Positions 61,810 through 64,000 of a stretch of DNA of 64,000 bases are shown here, in pieces. The DNA comes from DASYDU01 sp050248495 (GTDB taxonomy: Bacteria; Planctomycetota; Planctomycetia; Pirellulales; Lacipirellulaceae), in the NCBI GenBank assembly GCA_050248495.1, contig JBFWSG010000004.1, positions 153,666 to 217,665 of the forward strand, given 5' to 3'. The stretch's first letter is position 1, and the number at the start of each line of letters is the position of its first letter. Below the pieces are notes generated by a model. That model was not told where the DNA came from. It saw only the letters and a program-made list of their open reading frames with translations, and did no database searches. Position numbers and translations under genes: made by a program.

Positions 61810-62469
61810 ATGGGAAAGAAACGACTGGGTCTGTTGCACACCTCGGCCACGCTCGTGCCGATCTTCGAGCTGCTCACGAAAGCGAAGCTGCCGGAGGTCA
61901 AGGTCTTCAATCTCGTCGACGACAGCCTCATCAAGGACGTGATCGAGCATGGGCATTTGCGCCCGCAAACCGCTCGCCGTGTGACGCAGCTGGTGGCCGC
62001 GGCCGAAGATGCCGGGGCCGACTACATCATGGTCACTTGCTCATCGATCGGTGCGGCCGTCGAGACCGCCGCGACGCTGGCTTCGGTGCCGGTCCTGCGC
62101 GTCGATCAGCCGATGGCGGACCGTGCCGTCGCGACCGCGCAGCGGATTGGCGTGATCGCCACTCTTAGCACGACGCTCGAACCGACGGCCGATCTCGTGC
62201 GCCGTCGGGCGGCCGCCGCGGGGCGGCAAATCGAGCTCACTGCGCGGCTTTGCGACGGCGCGTTCGAGGCGCTGATGTCCGGCGATCCGGCCCGCCATGA
62301 TGCGCTCGTGGCCGATGCGCTCCGCGACCTCATGCCGCAAGTCGATGTGATCGCGCTGGCGCAGGCTTCGATGGCCCGCGTGGTCGACACACTTGCAGAT
62401 GCGGACCGCCGTATTCCGATCCTCGCCAGCCCGCCGCTCGCCGTCGATTACCTTGCCACTGTCCTTTGA
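61810..62469 (+). CDS. Asp/Glu racemase superfamily protein lacking second catalytic Cys
   Basis: The 219-residue protein starts at ATG 61810. It has the racemase fold: LGLLHTSATLVPIFELL, DYIMVTCSSIGAAVETAA with Cys77 (the first catalytic Cys), and RIGVIATLSTTLEPT. The second-cysteine region reads VIALAQASMARV, with Gln-Ala instead of Cys. One-Cys members include decarboxylases (arylmalonate decarboxylase type) and isomerases, so it may not be a racemase. Its place after an importer for an acid-sugar cluster suggests an isomerase, epimerase or decarboxylase of a pathway intermediate. Confidence 0.83.
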   Translation: MGKKRLGLLHTSATLVPIFELLTKAKLPEVKVFNLVDDSLIKDVIEHGHLRPQTARRVTQLVAAAEDAGADYIMVTCSSIGAAVETAATLASVPVLRVDQPMADRAVATAQRIGVIATLSTTLEPTADLVRRRAAAAGRQIELTARLCDGAFEALMSGDPARHDALVADALRDLMPQVDVIALAQASMARVVDTLADADRRIPILASPPLAVDYLATVL

Positions 62470-62500
62470 TCAGCCCTGTAATCGCCCCTGTGGTGGCCCC

Positions 62501-63805
62501 ATGCAATTCGTGCGGAAACTTTGTCTGGGCAGCGCCGGGCTGAGCGTGCTGCTCCTCCTGGCCGGCGTGGTTGCCGGCCGGGCGTCGATCTGGCAGCCCG
62601 CCGCCGTCGCGGCAAGCATCGGCCTGGCGATCGGGCTGGGCGGAGTGCGCGGATTGCGGACCTACCAATTCACAGCCTGGATCATTGCCGCGGTCGTCGT
62701 GGCGATGATCTACCCCGCCTTCCTGCAGGAACTGAGCCCCGACAATGCCGCGCGGCCGAACAACAAGTGGCTGATGCTGGTGCTGGTGCAGCTGGTGATG
62801 TTCGGCATGGGCACGCAGATGAGCGTCCGCGACTTCGCCGAGCTCGGCCACAACACCTGGGCCGTCGTGGTCGGCGTGCTGCTGCAGTTCAGCGTGATGC
62901 CGCTGTTGGGCTACGGGTTGGCCACGGCGTTCGGTTTTTCGCCGGAAGTGGCGGCGGGAATTGTGCTCATCGGTTCCTGCTCCAGCGGACTGGCGTCCAA
63001 CGTGATGACGTATCTGGCGGGTGCCAATCTGGCGCTCTCGATCGCGCTCACGGCGGCGGGCACGCTGCTGGCGCCGCTGACCACGCCCTTCTGGATGTAC
63101 GTGCTCGCCGGCGACAAGGTACCCGTCGACTTCGTCGGGATGATGCTCCAGATCATGAAAATCGTCATCGCGCCGATCGGCGCGGCCCTGCTCCACGACT
63201 ATCTAAAACGAGCCTCACCCGCCGGCGAGCGCAGCGTGCAACGGCTCGCACTCTGCGCTGCGGTCTGGCTCGCCGCGCTGCAATCTGGCGGCTGGGAATT
63301 CATCGGGAGACATTTGCAAGGCAACGCCTTGGCGGCGGTCGGAGTGCTGGGCTATTTGTGCGCCGCGGTGGTTGTCGGCGTTCTGTTTCATGCGCTTTGG
63401 CGACAATATCCAGCGATCGAAGCCCGCATGCCGCTCTTCTCGATGTTTGGCATTATCTTCTTCACGGCCGTCACGACCGCCACGGGCCGGGACGAGTTAC
63501 TCCACATCGGCAAGCTGCTGATTTGCGTTTCGATTCTGCACAACCTGATTGGGCTGGTACTCGGTTACTCGCTGGCCCGATTGCTCGGTCTCGACGAGCG
63601 GGCAGCGCGCACGCTGGCCCTCGAAGTCGGCATTCAAAACGGCGCGATGGCCTCCGGGCTGGCCAGCGAAATGAGCCGGCTGGGAACGGTCGGCCTCGCG
63701 CCGGCCGTGTTCAGTCCCTGGCAGAATGTCTCGGGCTCGATCCTGGCGAACTATTGGCGCAAACGGCCGCCGGCCGATGATCCGCAGTCGACAGAAGACG
63801 CGTGA
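62501..63805 (+). CDS. Bile acid:sodium symporter (BASS) family transporter
   Basis: The start is ATG 62501 (434 aa). The longer frame from 62393 runs back into the racemase gene. About ten hydrophobic helices are seen. The characteristic BASS blocks are MLVLVQLVMFGMGTQMSVRDF, VLIGSCSSGLASNVMTYLAGANLALSIALTAAGTLLAPLTTPF and the C-terminal EVGIQNGAMASGLASEMSR. The GSCSSGLASNVMTYLA and EVGIQNGA cores are the crossing-helix Na+-binding motifs. It probably carries an organic acid, either importing a substrate or exporting an end product of the adjacent pathway. The extended N-terminal part has four additional helices. Confidence 0.88.
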   Translation: MQFVRKLCLGSAGLSVLLLLAGVVAGRASIWQPAAVAASIGLAIGLGGVRGLRTYQFTAWIIAAVVVAMIYPAFLQELSPDNAARPNNKWLMLVLVQLVMFGMGTQMSVRDFAELGHNTWAVVVGVLLQFSVMPLLGYGLATAFGFSPEVAAGIVLIGSCSSGLASNVMTYLAGANLALSIALTAAGTLLAPLTTPFWMYVLAGDKVPVDFVGMMLQIMKIVIAPIGAALLHDYLKRASPAGERSVQRLALCAAVWLAALQSGGWEFIGRHLQGNALAAVGVLGYLCAAVVVGVLFHALWRQYPAIEARMPLFSMFGIIFFTAVTTATGRDELLHIGKLLICVSILHNLIGLVLGYSLARLLGLDERAARTLALEVGIQNGAMASGLASEMSRLGTVGLAPAVFSPWQNVSGSILANYWRKRPPADDPQSTEDA

Positions 63806-63809
63806 TGAT

Positions 63810-64000
63810 TTAGCGCTTTCGCCGCATTGCCCCGGCGAAAAACAGGGATATCCATCCGACGAGCACGCTGGTGGCCGGCTCAGGTACAGTGGCGCTGCCG
63901 AGCGCGCCGGATCCGAGGGCCATTCCGAAGTTGGCCTTCCAGGAGTTGTAGTCGGCCTGGGAGACAACGCCAGAGTTGGCCGGGTCGCGATTGGCGCCGA
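63810..64000 (-). CDS. PEP-CTERM protein, C-terminal part (runs off right edge)
   Basis: The minus-strand frame ends at TAA 63810 and enters from the right edge. The readable end has a DYNSWKANFG segment, characteristic of the dockerin-like linker before the sorting signal in planctomycetes, then TVPEPATSVLVGWISLFFAG and RRKR. This is the VPEP motif, membrane helix and Arg/Lys cluster of PEP-CTERM. The N-terminal part lies outside the window. It converges with the BASS gene. Confidence 0.85.
   Translation of the reverse strand, partial: GANRDPANSGVVSQADYNSWKANFGMALGSGALGSATVPEPATSVLVGWISLFFAGAMRRKR

Overview
This is 64 kb of high-GC chromosome from a planctomycete, most likely of the Pirellulales type. 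The evidence is a set of hallmark families: a planctomycete cytochrome C/DUF1549/DUF1553 protein next to a Tat-dependent DUF1501 protein, four VPEP (PEP-CTERM) proteins, a BBP7-like beta-barrel, an EF-hand secreted protein, DUF1570, and many small palindromic repeat families. It is a draft scaffold. A 100-N gap at 60550-60649 is flanked by an exact 127-bp duplication that splits one gene artificially.

Positions 1-25654 are mostly housekeeping. They hold DUF2237, MgtC/SapB, DUF1570, a TPR protein, the YchF ATPase, two tiny genes (one resembling bS22/COX24), a penicillin-acylase-like hydrolase, a PLP decarboxylase, Lnt, an ABC-F ATPase, a PpiC foldase, Mfd, an LRR membrane protein, a Tat-exported beta-propeller and the groES-groEL operon. 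Lnt and Mfd both carry palindromic repeat DNA translated in frame inside the protein.

Positions 25655-32550 form an accessory island. A structured, possibly non-coding stretch follows groEL. An AT-richer two-gene module comes next: an unknown 190-aa protein and a protein resembling predicted pPIWI-associated nucleases, behind a near-consensus promoter. After it lies a block of repeat debris. Two related DUF104-type antitoxin modules are both damaged, and in the second a REP/RAYT element interrupts the PIN-type toxin gene. Two PEP-CTERM genes and a hicBA pair complete the island.

Positions 32640-49790 encode mainly secreted or envelope proteins: a class-C-beta-lactamase-like hydrolase, an alkaline-phosphatase-superfamily enzyme, an outer-membrane barrel, an EF-hand protein, a sulfotransferase, a VOC protein, the DUF1553/DUF1501 pair, and a large fusion of a GH43/GH130-like propeller with a GH78 rhamnosidase.

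Positions 50028-63805 form one tightly packed co-directional cluster of twelve genes, the most interesting part of the window. It encodes a fucose/arabinose-isomerase-fold enzyme, a two-subunit transketolase, an FGGY kinase, a RuBisCO-like protein, a DUF1537 acid-sugar kinase, a ribose-type ABC importer with a DUF2291 protein, a racemase homologue lacking the second catalytic cysteine, and a bile-acid/sodium-symporter-type transporter. The enzyme set resembles a combination of the non-oxidative D-apiose route (kinase plus split transketolase) and the oxidative 3-oxo-isoapionate route (DUF1537 kinase plus RuBisCO-like protein), but without the dehydrogenase, lactonase and oxidoisomerase of the latter. 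The true substrate is therefore open.
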